Numbered from the stretch's first letter, positions 47,935-59,769 are shown. The stretch: DNA of 64,000 nucleotides from Gambelia wislizenii (GCA_030847615.1 JAUMIR010000004.1:275985501-276049500); one strand, 5' to 3'. Translations and numbers: made by a program. Notes: generated by a model from the letters alone, not told the origin.

Positions 47935-48100
47935 CCTGTTCTGCCTTTCTTCCCAAGAGTTCAGATGGTTCCCCATTTTAATGGTCCTCCAAAAAATCAT
48001 GAGCTAGGTAGTTCTGAGAGAAGATGTCTAGAGACAAAGGTCACCTGTTCGGTTTCTCAGCAGGGTGTTAATCCTAGCCATCACACCACACTGATTCTTG
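47935..48100 (-). mobile_element. Possible old MIR-like SINE
   Basis: The plus strand shows GGTCACCTGTTCGGTTTCTC and the terminal ATCACACCACACTG, the reverse of a MIR-like head. Highly decayed. Confidence 0.3.
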
Positions 48101-49650
48101 TCTGTGTGGTTGCTGAGCATTACAGTGTCATTGAAAAATAGTAATGCATTTACATTATTTCCTGGTTTGGAAAAAATACACATTACTCATACCTTTAGAG
48201 TAGTATGTTACTAACATTCTGCTTTTTAGTTACTAGTTTTTTATTACAAAAGTATACTTTTGGGGGTCAAAAATCTCCAAAATGACTCCTCAAAAATAAA
48301 AATGTCATTATCCTGTCAGAACAGGTATGATATATTGTCATACTGTGCCAGTATGATGGATGGAAGCCCATTTTTCAAGTCCACCTTCTGTTCAACTGTT
48401 GAGCCAGCGTGTAGCTTTGTGATAATCTTGGTTTCCCTTTTGTAAAACTGGAATAATATTGATTCATCTTGCATGTTTTTTTGTGGGTGAACAGCTGAAT
48501 CATGAAATGCTTATCTGAACTGGAAGATTTGCAAGGAACTGTTGCACCTTAGCTATTTCTGATAACAGTACTTAGGAGATACAGGGAAGGAAATCACTAT
48601 AGATTGAACAACAAGGTTTCAAAAACATCCTTTCAAGCAACAAAATAAGATTAAAGCATTCTGAACAGATGATCAATAGAATCATTACCTCTTTTTTTCT
48701 ATTTCTTCTTATTTCCCATATCTAGATTCCAAACATGTGGGAGCCCAAATGGGAGATGGGCAGGTGCCAGAGGGGCTCTATCTTAAATTTTTGGAAACCT
48801 TTCTAGAATTGATGGCAATGTTACCACACTTTCTCAGAAGCCATATACATGTGAAATCTACCTCTCCATCTTAATGAAATAGATGTTTTCCAGAAAAAAA
48901 AAGGGGAGAATTCAGGTCAAAAGGAACTCCCCCCCCCCAACCACTACCCTGCTTCTGTTTTGTCAGATGGTAGACTGCTGCCATTCCACAGTAGCTGGCA
49001 AGAGAAAGCAGATGTTTTCCAAAATACACAAGTGCACACTGTGTATTATTTTAAGAACATACTTGAAGTCCAGGTGGCCAACTTTTGGGAATCCAGGTGG
49101 TATTTTTGCTCTCCCTTGGACGCTATGTGCTCACTCTGATCCTCCTCTACCCCCTCAATTTCAAATATTTTACCTCAAAATGTTATATCACACATCAGAA
49201 GACTAGCAGGGGAGACACAATTTTTCATTTAAATGCTATTTCCTGCTTGAGCCTGCTGAGTTGGGCATTCTGATAATTGAACTCAGTAGTTAACCAGGCT
49301 GAGCTTATCCTAGCAAGGGTGGTCTACTGGAATCCTACAGAGTTCAGGACAACTATAATCTTAGAAAATAGACAATACAAAGAAGAGTGGAATTTTCCTG
49401 CAGTGGGCAGTTTCCAGGGGAACAAAAGGAAGGATGTAGAGCTTTGGACACATACACATAGTTTGACCCAGTATGCATGCATATCCCCTGTTGTTTTTTA
49501 AAATATATTTCTGTTGTATTTTTAAAAGTATGTTTACAAACAAAGTGAGGGGGAGAAAATGAAAGGAAAAGGATGGAGGGGGGAATGCATAGAATATGAA
49601 TGTGGGCTAAGCATATAAATTAATACGTAACCTGACCATATCTTGAAAAA
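48100..49650. other. No recognisable feature
   Basis: Unique-looking DNA. The 107-codon frame at 48883-49206 has no domain that I recognise. Confidence 0.45.
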
Positions 49651-49656
49651 CACATA

Positions 49657-50569
49657 CAGTAGCACCCCTGCATCTGCTGATTCACCAACCACTGATTCAA
49701 TTATCTGTGGTTGGCAACAGCAGGGGGGTGGATGGGGGAGGGAGGGAAGGAGGCTTCTAGGTGGCTTCCATGGCAGAAATAGCAGAAGGAGGGGATGGGA
49801 GGAGAAGTCTCATGTCCCTTCTCCCTTCACCCCCCTGTGGCTCTGAAAGCAATGGGAGGGCGAAGCTCTGGTGGCTCCGGAGCTCCAATGGTGACAGGAG
49901 GGCAAAGGGAGGAGAGGAGAAGGTCTCACTTCCCTTCTTCCCCCCCCCCTCCATGGCTACAGTGGCTCTGGTGAGGGCGAAGGAAGGCAAAGCTCTGGTG
50001 AGGGGCAGGGAAAGGCAAAGGGAGAGGAGGATGAAGCTCCGGTGGCTCTGGGAAGGTGCTCTGGGAGGGCGAATCTCCACTGAGGGTGGGTAAAGCGAAG
50101 GGAGGGAAGGGCGAAGCTCCGGGGACTCCGATGGCAACGGGAGAGCAAAGGGAGGGGGGAAGGAGGTCTCACCTCCCATCTTTCTTCCCTTCCATCATTA
50201 CTTCAGTGCTCCAATGAGGGTGAAGGGAGGCGAAGCTCTGGTGAGGGCAAAGGGAGGGTGAAGCTCTGGGAGGGTGAAGGGAGGGGAGGTAAAAGCTCCG
50301 GTGGCTCAGGGGGGTGAAGAGAGTGGAGGTTGAAGCTCTGGGGAGGTCAAGGGGATGGGTGGGCGAAGCTCCGGTGGCTCCGGGGGCTCCAATATTGATG
50401 GGAGGGTGAAGGGAGGGGAGGAAAGGTCTCGCTTCCCTTCACCCTTTGCCCGGTGGGATGGCTTTCGTGGTGGCAATGGTGACGGGGGGCATTCGCTATT
50501 ATCCACAGAATTCTTTATCTGCGGGGGGGGGGCTAGAACCAATCCCCCACAGATACAGGGGTCCTACTG
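49657..50569. mobile_element. pogo/Tigger-like element with G-rich array
   Basis: Left CAGTAGCACCCCTGCATCTGC and inverted right CAGTAGGACCCCTGTATCTG. TA precedes the left end (49655-49656); the right flank is CA, a likely decayed TA. GGGGGATTGGTTCTAG inside the inverted right end is Tigger-type text. The interior is a purine-rich imperfect tandem array built on GAAGCTCYGGTGGCTC and GGGAGGGNGAAG, with at least nine GAAGCTC/AAAGCTC cores between about 49861 and 50380. Overlapping open frames on both strands are artefacts of this array. Confidence 0.7.
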
Positions 50570-50571
50570 CA

Positions 50572-52690
50572 TTCTAATAGCACTTTGAGACTGAGAGAAA
50601 GAAGCTTGAGCCTAAGCTTTTGTGGACTTAGTCTACTTCCTCAGATGCATGGAGTGAACTAGTGCCTAGGAACAGACCTTATAAACAGACTGTATAAATA
50701 GCCATAGAAATGCAAAACTTGTGAGTGTGGTGATGAGGTGACAAGTTCAGTTTTAACAATGGTCATTGAGGGACAAAGGCAGGAGGAAAGATGTTGCCTA
50801 AGGCCAGGGTGGATGGATGGCCATATAAATGGTGGAGGGAGTTTTGGAATGTAGTGTGATGGTGTTTGGGAACCAGAAAGGTGATGTGATAAACTGGCCA
50901 AGAGTGCCCTCATGAAGCTGGGATGTTAACTGGTATTATAATATGTGTAGTGTGCCAGGAAACCATTGTCTCAACCCATTGTTGATGGACTGGAATTTGT
51001 GGATATATTTCAATTCAGCTCTTTCCAATCTTCCTTTGTATTTTTTTTTGTTGTTGTTGTTCCAGAACAGCTGTCCTGAGGTGTGAGATGGAGTGCCCAG
51101 GAAGACTGAAGTGTTCTACAACTGGTTTTTGTGTATTCCCATTTCTAATGTCTTTTTATGTCTATTTATCCTGTGGCATAGAGACAGTCCTGTATACCCA
51201 ATGTAGAGTGCTGAAGGGCATTGCTGGCAGAGGGTGGCATATATCACATTAGAGAATGAACAAGTGAAAGTGCCGGTAGTATTGTGGGTGATGTGATTTG
51301 GTCCTGTGATGACATTTCCCCAGTAGATGTGTGGGGAGAGTTGGCATCTGAGTTTGTGGCAAGTTCTTGTACCTGTCTCCCCATCTGTGTTGTGTGTCCT
51401 CCTATAAGTCTGTAGGAAAGTACAGGCCTGCCGCCAAGAGCCTTTGAAAGGGCAATGTTATTGTCCAGGATAGGTTGTAGTTCAGCAATAATTCGTCTGA
51501 GGGGTCTCAATTGAGAGCTGTATGTGACCACTAGTGGGGTTCTGTCATTTCCTGTCTTCAGTGTGTTCTGTAATAGATTAGTCCTGGGTACAAGTCTTGC
51601 CTTGTTGATCTGGGTTTTTTAAAACTCCATATGGTGGGTACTGTAGCTTGAGGAATGCTTGTTGTAATTCCATGAATTTGCCATCCCTGTCTTGTGGGTT
51701 TGAGCAGATGTGATTGTATCAGAGGGCTTGGCTGTAAACTCTGGATTTGTTGGTGTGTTCAGGGTAGAAACTGGAGGCATTTAAGTATGTGTAGCAGTTA
51801 GTGGGTTTGTGATATAGGAGATTTTCAAATGGGGAAATTATTCCCCAGGGAGATCAGGACAGAATTGTTTCTGTCCCGGAAGCAGTGCCGCATTTTGCAT
51901 GCCCACATCCCTCTCCCGATCTTCCATCGTCCTGATGCTGTCCTTGTTCTACTTTTTTTTATCAATGACAAAATCTCATTAATAAAATATCATGGAAGGG
52001 ACTGGCAGGGAAATAGAACAAGCACAGCGTCAGGACGACGGGAGATTGGGAGAGGGAAGTGGGCGTGTGAAACGCGGTGCTGCTTCCGGGACAGAAACAA
52101 TTCTGTCCCGATCTCCCCGGGGAATAATTTCCCCATCTGAAAATCTCCATAGTGTGGTGCTCAGATGTCTGTTGTGTAGCTGTATAGTGGTGTCCAGATA
52201 GTGTCTGTTGATAGTTTCAGGCTGAGATTGATGGTGGGGTGGAAGCTGTTAAAATTTTGGCTGAATGTCTTGAGTGAGTCCTTTCCATGAGTCCGTTTTA
52301 TGAAGATATCATCAGTGTACCTCATGTAGAGTAAAGGTTTCAGGGTGCAGGAGTTAAGGGAGCATTGTTCTAGGTCAACCACGAAGATGTTGGCATATTG
52401 TGATGCCATGTGTGTGCCCGTGGCCCATGGTAGTTTTACTGACTTAAAGGTATATGTTATTGCCAAAGTAAAGTAGTTGTGTGTGAGAACAAAGTATCAG
52501 ACCTTGGTGGCTAGGTCTACTATGGTTCCATCTGGAATGATGTTCCTAACTGCTTATAGCCCATCCTTTTGTGGGATGTTAGCATATAGGTATTCAACAT
52601 CCATGGTGGCTAAGATGGTGTTGTAGCTGGAAGGTTGTAGCTGGACTGTAATTTCTGCAGGATGTCATTAGTGTCTTTCACATAGCACAT
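50572..52690 (-). mobile_element. Penelope-like element (PLE), antisense, interrupted
   Basis: The minus strand encodes a Penelope-type reverse transcriptase: DTNDILQKLQ, TMDVEYLYANIP (motif A region) near 52595, ATGTHMASQYANIFVVDLEQ near 52395 and YTDDIF (catalytic YxDD) near 52310. Then comes a region ending in a GIY-YIG-like endonuclease (VIYATLCQQCPSALYIGYTG near 51195-51255). The 3' end at about 50572-50645 has the tail text CATCTGAGGAAGTAGACTAAG. The MITE 51817-52148 interrupts it. Stops and frameshifts are many. PLEs move by RNA, and the GIY-YIG domain cuts the target. The 5' part is missing. Confidence 0.82.
51817..52148. mobile_element. MITE with ~70-bp TIRs, TSD ATA, inside PLE
   Basis: Arms at 51817-51886 and 52079-52148 are nearly perfect inverted copies starting GGAGATTTTC. 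Flanking ATA occurs at 51814-51816 and 52149-52151. A 3-bp duplication and GGA start match the other Harbinger-type MITEs here. The high arm identity suggests a recent insertion. Confidence 0.75.
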
Positions 52691-52694
52691 TTTC

Positions 52695-53838
52695 ATGAAG
52701 CTGACATTTATATACAGTAATTGCTATTCATAAAGTGAGATTTTCTGAACAATGAACAATAGATGGAGAATGTTTATCTTTCCAGTCTTAGAACACAAGT
52801 GTTTTGTCACCATTAAGAGTGTACAGGATCTAGCCATGTTGAACATTAATAAAATTCCATCTCCCAGTGATATAATTTTAAAAAATATGTGTATTTACAG
52901 ATACAGAAAATTTTCCCAATACAAACTCAATAAGTTGTATTAAATCCAACCAAAAGGGGGTAAATACTGAACATGCCCACATCATATGATATAGGAAAGC
53001 GTTATCACCAACACCAACAGTTAGCTGAACTAGACAATTTCATTCTAAATAGGTGTAATGGTGTCCAATACGCCTGAAACATCAATTGTTGCAGAACCAA
53101 AATGAAGTTTTTAATCTAAAGAAATTTTAGATGATGAAGCAAGGACAGTTTTCCATTGGTTGATTTATATAGAATAGTCCTCTGTTGATTTAACTCTGGC
53201 AAATATATGTCACTGATCCTGCACCAATAATGTCTGCTTGTCTAAGGAATAATAGCTACTTTACCAGTTATGTGACAGGCAGATGATTTATTATCAGTTA
53301 ATGTAGTCAATCTTAGAGACTCGTTTAGACAACAGACAGAATATTTTTTGTAGTCTATTGTAGCCTCCCCCAGTTCTTTTTAATAATTCTTCCTCTGCAG
53401 CAGTGACACCAGACCAGAAATCCTAAATCAGCTGAATAGCATCATAATCAGCCAGTATATAGTAGGCAATAAAGCAGCAGACAAAATAATGAATAACACT
53501 GAATGGAAATAAGTGACAGTGTTTTGTTTTGTTTTTTGGTTAATCTACTTGGGTAAGCAAACAAGCAGCACATAAAAAAAATCTTATAACTGCATAAACA
53601 AATAATAGGGGCAAAAGGTAACATAGTAATTTGCTGATGGGGAGAAAATAGATGATAGTCAGAAAAACAAATTCTTTTAGAAGAGTAATAATGAATATGG
53701 TACTATCCTGAACATAAATTAATACAGAGCTTGGGGAAGTTAATTTATTTATCCAGAGCTCCCAGAATCCCCCAGCCACCCTGGCCAATAATCCAAAAAG
53801 TAACTTTTTTTCAGTTCTGCATTCATAAATACATAGAT
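52695..53838. other. No recognisable feature
   Basis: AT-rich unique-looking DNA. No gene or repeat recognised. Confidence 0.45.
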
Positions 53839-53841
53839 TCA

Positions 53842-54131
53842 GGACTTTTTCGGACAAGCTAATTGTAGCGCTCCCGTTGCGAGGCTGCAGCGCTGCAGGG
53901 CGTCCCTTTCGGATGACGCCCGTCCCTAGCGGTACTGTTGCGCAGGGACATTTGACTGTAATATCGCTGATCGTGAGTAAAAATCGCCAAAATATTACAG
54001 TCAAATGTCCCTGTGGTACCGCAACAGTGCCGCTAGGGACGGGCGTCATCCAAAAGGGACGCCCTGCAGTGCTGCAGCCTCGCAACGTGGCGAGGCTGCT
54101 AGTGCTACAATTACCTTGTCCGAAAAAGTCC
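53842..54131. mobile_element. MITE with ~125-bp TIRs, TSD TCA
   Basis: The left arm starting GGACTTTTTCGGACAAG and the right arm ending CTTGTCCGAAAAAGTCC are inverted copies over most of the element, leaving a short centre near 53968-53990. Flanks TCA at 53839-53841 and 54132-54134. It is markedly GC-rich and CpG-rich compared with its surroundings. Open frames on both strands here mirror each other and are not genes. Confidence 0.8.
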
Positions 54132-54517
54132 TCAGAGAAATTACTGTGTAACCAAGTTACACATGAATGAACTTCCGCTATGAGAGGCCTATAAATACCT
54201 ATGAGTGCCTTACAGGGCCACAGAATTTCAGTACTTAAAGGAAGCACTGATGAACCTGTCTGACCTTTCACATTTAACTTACTTGAGTCCAGAAACATGC
54301 CACATAAAACAAAAAATGTCCCTTACTGTATGTTAATAACTAGTTCTAGTTTTTACATTGTTCAAATGCCCTTGAATTTACTTTAGGATTAATAATGCTT
54401 ACATTTGGTGGATTTGTAGAAAGTGACTCAGGATTAATATTTCACTTCATGAATTGCAAAGCAGGATGGTGTGATGGAAAATAATGAAATAATAACAGAA
54501 AGTTAAGGGCTATAGAA

Positions 54518-55639
54518 CAGTGGCTCTTGTCCTTTTCTTTACCAGGGACCCCCTTTAAATATCTTTTGTTGCCACAGACCCCCTAGACTTAATCCAAGAT
54601 TTAAAACAATGATCACAACAACCACCGCCATCTTCCATCACTCCAAATGCCAATTCGGATAGATGTGACAGCCAGGAGTGCCCCTAAACAACTTCGGCTG
54701 ATACACCAGTGCACCCCTTCATAGACTTGGAGGACCTAAAGATGGTAGTGCACACACTGATAACCTCAAGGCTAGACTTCTGCAATGTGCTGTACATTGG
54801 GCTACCTCTGTACCAAGTGGTCACTGGCACACCCAGGAGTGATCACACTACACCAATATTGAAATCACTCCACTGGCTGCCAATTAGTTTCTGGGCAAGG
54901 TACAAAGCGGTTGGTTGTTACCTTTAAAGCCCTACATGGTTTGGGTCCAGGTTACCTATGGAATTGCCTTTTCTCATATAATCCTCCCCATGCACTCAGG
55001 TCCTCTGGGGGACATTTACTTCAGTCAGCCAGGACAAGGCTGGCAATGGTCACCCAGAGGACATTTTCTTCAGCCACCCCAAGACTCTGGAATAGATGGC
55101 TGGAAGAGATTCAACACTGTCTGAATTTAAAACAGCATAAAGACTAGTTTCTTCTGGCAGGCCTATCCAGATGATTTTTAAACTGTGAATTTTAAACTGT
55201 TTTAATATATACTGGTTTTATTTGTTCTTTTAAACTGATATTGCATGTTTTGATGTATTTATGTATTTTTAACCAAGATGTATTTTAACCAAGATGTACA
55301 TTAATTATTTTGTGTGGATGTGTTTGTTGTTCCCCACCTCGATCCATGGGGAGAGGTGAGCAATAAATAAATAAATAAATAAATAAATACTATTATTATC
55401 CAGTAAACCTTCCCTCAGAGGCACCAGAGGGGGAAGGAAGACATTTCTCCTGCTTCTTCCTGCAAGTTTGTGGCTAGAGCGGATGGAATGGCAATGCACA
55501 GGCCAAGCCAGCCTTTGCCTTGGCTCCTGTCATGTGGCGACTCCATGTAGGGAGGATGTGGGCTGAGTAGTCTCCATGGACCCCCTGTGAGGACATCATG
55601 CCCCCTGGGGGTCCACAGACCACAGGTTAAGAACCACTG
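54518..55639. mobile_element. hAT element containing an L2
   Basis: Ends CAGTGGCTCTTGTCC and, inverted, CAGTGGTTCTTAACCTG; flanks CTATAGAA (54510-54517) and CTCTAGAC (55640-55647) agree at six of eight. It matches 37441-37808 in reverse orientation: GCAAAGGCTGGCT and AACTTGCAGG blocks near 55440-55530 and AAATCTTGGATTAAG near 54590 (both read on minus). The extra central DNA is the L2 below. Confidence 0.8.
54641..55389 (+). mobile_element. L2 LINE 3' end inside hAT element
   Basis: L2 ORF2 C terminus: LITSRLDFCNVLYIGLPL near 54757, SDHTTPILKSLHWLPI near 54838, VVTFKALHGLGPGYL near 54911, SSATPRLWNRW near 55064. The 3' UTR ends CACCTCGATCCATGGGGAGA and GAGCAATAAATAAATAAATA at 55359-55389. 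Frameshifts near 54810 and 54910 break the frame. Very similar in organisation to 36250-37363 and 59770-60900. Confidence 0.88.
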
Positions 55640-55735
55640 CTCTAGACCATGGGGTCTCACTGCTCTAGACCACTGCTCTAGACCACTGCTCTAGAACCAC
55701 TGCTCTAGACCATGGGGTCTCACTGAATGATTGAA
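55630..55735. repeat. Local tandem duplications at hAT end
   Basis: CTGCTCTAGACCA recurs five times (about 55637, 55659, 55673, 55687 as CTGCTCTAGAACCA, and 55702), and the block GACCATGGGGTCTCACTG occurs twice. This is a tandem expansion seeded by the hAT terminus plus its target sequence. Confidence 0.75.
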
Positions 55736-55739
55736 CAGC

Positions 55740-56112
55740 AGCAGCTGTTAGAGGAAGCAAAAGCTGCTCCCAGGCTCTGGAACCCCCTTCATAGAAAAGT
55801 TAAGCCAGTTGCCCCCTCCTTGCTAGTCTTCTGGAGGCAAGTGAGGACATTCCCCCCCCCCAGCATGCCCTTGAGGGCTAAGTGATTGGAGAGAAAGGGT
55901 CTTTTGTAATGCATTGTACAGTATTGTTTATATTTGCTGGGTTGTTGTTTTTTTGAATAGTCACACTTCTTTTCATGGTATTGATAGTGTAATTACATTT
56001 TTAATTTTCGTATGATGCAAATGTTTTAAGCTGACTTAACTTTTGTAAGCCCCTTGAGTCCTGGACTGGGAAAAAGACAGGATATAAATATCTTCATCAC
56101 CATCACTATCAC
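55740..56112 (+). mobile_element. L2-like 3' end
   Basis: Decayed L2 C terminus (GGAACCCCCTTCATAGAAAA region near 55780) and a 3' tail with GTAAGCCCCTTGAGTCCTGG and AAAGACAGGATATAAATAT near 56047-56090, followed by a degenerate CATCAC run. Confidence 0.55.
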
Positions 56113-57586
56113 CCATCATCCATCATCAATTTCACAGTCTACCAAGTTTTACCAACTGAAGTTTTGGACCATCCGGATTCTGTTTAAGACTCTAGGAATC
56201 AGTGAGGTATCACCAAATAACATGGCACGTTCCAAGCAGCATCCTTTTTTCTAATTGGGTTACCTTACATTATCCTATCTATGACAATTTCATTCAAATG
56301 TTTTCACAATCCAAGCTTACAGAGCACCTATCACTAATGGAACCACAGTTGTTTTCTTACTGGTCAGTTAATGCTTTGTCATCTTCAGTGCTCAAAGCCA
56401 ACTGTTCATCATGATTCGTATGCATAACGCTGTGTAAAATTAGTCTTGCCAAGGTAGTGGCACATGTTTTTATATGGGGTGATGACTCTCTGCCAGGTTA
56501 CATGTATAATTAGATTGGAAGTAAGGATTGTATTCTCCAGTTTCCCTCTACCAGTGGAACAGACATTGCTGGTAGAATGGATTCCTGCTCTATAGGTTTT
56601 CCGTGGGTTTCCCACTCTGCTAGCACATACTACCATCAGTTCTGTAATTATTGAGGAATTTTGCAGAACAAATTTAGAGAATGTATGATTTTGCATGTAG
56701 CCATTTGCATTATTGTTGTTGCAAGCAGCTCCATGCTGCTGAATGAATGCTGCTGTTTTGCATGACTATGGATATAGCTGTACATTTTGCACCTTTGAAT
56801 TCAATTTCTGGGAGGTTCAGCCCCTCTCAAATCTTTGTGGACTGTGTGCACCTATGTTTGGAAAGTATCTCTCCTTGTCTGTGTCAATGAACTTTGAACC
56901 CTGGGTCAAAGGGGCTGGAAATCTTCCATTCCCTAAGGAAGCTAATCAGTGAGCAATCAAACATGCAGTCATTCTGAGAGTCTTCAACAGAAGACCCTAT
57001 TGTTGTTACTTTCCCTACATCTTTTACTACCGGTACTATATATCCTGACCAAAGGGCTTCTGACTCTAATTGAAAGGAGGAAGGGGGATGGTTACAGGCT
57101 GCTATCCGAATGATTGATTTTCTTTCCCCTGTGTTGATCATCAATAAACTTAGTCACTTGTCATTGTTGTGCTCCATTACAGTATTGATTTAAGGAGGAG
57201 GGGCATGTCAGCAGGAAGACAGGCAAGGCATTTGGTATATTTTAACAAATATTTCCTGACAGCTGAGTGTCATAAGCCTGCACAGCAATTGCTTTCTGCA
57301 TCCTCATCATTCACACAAGGATGTTTCAAAATAAAGACTTTTGATGGTTCTTATACAGAAATCAAATGGACTGTAAGTTACTTTACCTTTAAAATGGACC
57401 ATCATCTTGTCTTTCCTTGCAGGAGGAACTTCCATTAAAAGAGCTGTTCCTTCTTTCCTTGCAGTCCCTTAATTGAGCCTTTGAACTGCATTAAAAGCAT
57501 GCAGTGGATATAGTCTCCAATAAGATGTATATTTTTGAACTGAATCTGCATCTGAATACCTTTTTTTTTAATTTCCCACCAGCACC

Positions 57587-57589
<3 letters not shown>
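56113..57589. other. No recognisable feature
   Basis: Unique-looking DNA. Open frames of 60-95 codons show no domain. Confidence 0.45.

Positions 57590-57625
<36 letters not shown>
57590..57625. repeat. (GA)n microsatellite
   Basis: Uninterrupted AG run of 36 bases. Confidence 0.95.
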
Positions 57626-57627
<2 letters not shown>

Positions 57628-58618
57628 TTAAACCAAGAAGAGAATATATTTGCAAGTTTAATTTCCCTGGAGAGAAGTGGGCTTTTCAGAGCAACTTTGA
57701 TATGTTTTTCCTTTCTTTTTTGTGTAACCTGTGGTTTAATTCCTATTCACATTTTGCATTCCTATTTGCATGAGAAAAGAGTTCCACATCATTTTGAAAG
57801 ACCCCTTTTGAAACTCTGACTTGTTCATGAAGATTCCAAAAGAGCAAAGCAGGAATAAAATAAATCTCTCTTAAAAATTAGCATAATCTTCTAACCTTCA
57901 CCATTTTAAGAGTTCCACTATTGTCTTTCAGAAAGCACATGAATATAGGGCCTGACTATTTTCATGCCATTGCTTCAGTGTGATTTTGTAATTCCTTTAC
58001 TAATGGAATCACCTCAGTGCTGGAATTTTTGGCTTCTGTGTTAAAAACATTTTCTGTGAATGTCTTAAATTAACATAATGGAGTTATGTTCCTTAACATT
58101 TTGACTTAAGGAGAACTCTTCCTTCCACGTCTTGCTTTCCCATATGAATTGGGAACCAAATATTAAAAAGACATGGAGCTACAGAAACTCTGTTTTGCTG
58201 CCAAAGCTTAGAACTCTGCACAAGATTTGATGTAATGTCATGGAAATATGTATTTTTCATCACTACTTCATTTCATTGACCAATTAGTTTTTTCTAGAAC
58301 AGTTTATGATAGCTTCATTTCTATAGAGCCCACATGCCTTTTTCAAATTATGTTTACTCCCAAAAAAAGAAAGATATAAATAAGTTACTTTATTATTGTA
58401 GCTTCATGAGAAATAATTTCACTCATTTGTGGTGTAACTCTGCTTCCAGCTACTTTTATACCTTGGGCTTGTGGAGAAGAATGTCACATGGCTTAAATAC
58501 TAGCTTGTTGTGCTATGTTGTGGGTATTGACACAATGTTGAAAAGAGCCTGTTTGTATCAAAAAATAACAGCCTCTATCTGTCTAATGTTTAGTTGCTTT
58601 TGAAAAAGCAGGAAGTGA
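57626..58618. other. No recognisable feature
   Basis: AT-rich unique-looking DNA. No gene or repeat recognised. Confidence 0.4.
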
Positions 58619-58622
58619 TTTA

Positions 58623-59591
58623 GGACTTTATCACACAAGCTTAATAAACCAGAACAGAAATGGAACAGGATCGCTGAAAAGTTTTTTTTTTCAGATGACG
58701 TTCCCCTCTCCCGTTCTGACCCTGTTTTTACCCCGTGTGCTTTCCATTTTGTTTTATTCACGGGGAAAAGTCGTCAATAGATCTCTGGTTCCGTTTCTGT
58801 AACGGAATCATGGGTGTGTGAACTGGTGTGCCGTTATGCTGGCACGATGTTAAAACACTTCCAGGTACGATCGTGCCATCTAGGTGAGTGACAGCCTTTT
58901 CTGTACCCTCCTCATGTTGCTTTTAAAGCTTTAAAAGTATTTTGATGCTTGTTTTAATTTTTAGACGTCTGCTTGTATTTTTATTTTTAAATTTCCCCCC
59001 AGCTGCCTGCCTCTGTAAGGTCTTGGAAGGTAAGTAGAGAACGGTTCTGGTGACGATCTGGACATCCAGGTAAGTGACAGACTTTTTTGTACCCTCCCCT
59101 GTTTACTTGTTTCTTTTAAAGGTTGTTTAGGTGCTTGATTTAATTTTTGATGTCTTTTTTTTTTTAATTCCCTGCGCAATGCAGGGCTCCCTGCATGGTC
59201 CTGAGAGGTCCCTGCAAAACACTTCCTGCTTCAATTTGGACAAAGAGGTAAGTGACAGCCTCTTTTGTTCCCTCCCTGGGTTACTTGGGTTTTTTTTTTA
59301 AGGGTGTTTAGGTGCTTGGTGTACTTCTTTGAGGTTAGGGGATTATTTATTTTTAAATTCCCCACGTGATTTGGTCTCCAGGAAGGGGTGGAGTTTTTGG
59401 TCTCCAGGAAGGGGAGATGTGAGAGCTCCATTCCCTTCCTGGACAGCCGGAGGAGGGGGGAGCAGTTTCTGTCCTGGGATTAAGGTAAGTGTGTGAACAT
59501 TTTTTTTTTATTCAGTTACAGGGACGGGAGGAGGGTGGGTGGGTGGGTAATGGAACAGGAACGGGTTTTAAGGGCACGTCTGATAAAGTAC
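58623..59591. mobile_element. Harbinger-type MITE with internal tandem unit, TSD TTA
   Basis: Left end GGACTTTATCA and inverted right end GTACTTTATCAGA, flanked by TTA at 58620-58622 and 59592-59594. Three tandem units of about 180 bp (starting near 58881, 59069 and 59246) each open with AGGTRAGTGACAG and contain a TTTAGGTGCTTG-like and a TTTTTAAATTCCC-like block. The ends match 44192-44820, and the unit matches part of 19780-20383. Confidence 0.75.
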
Positions 59592-59769
59592 TTAGTTTCC
59601 TTTACATTTAATACAGATGAATCAATTGATACTCTGAAACAGGGCAGTGAATGAGATCCAATAAATCTGATGCTGAGTTCAGGCAATATGAAGCCACTCC
59701 TTGCGAGTGGCTCATCAGTTCTGTTAAACATTTTTATAGGGAATTATGCTCCGCTTACAGGATCAGGTT

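Noticed and set aside
49757..50542. Overlapping open frames of up to 140 codons
   Set aside because: Product of the purine-rich tandem array; composition is proline/serine/leucine on one strand and glycine/arginine on the other.
53540..54298. 252-codon minus open frame
   Set aside because: Crosses the whole palindromic MITE and both flanks, and its middle mirrors an opposite-strand frame. It has no recognisable domain and no start context.
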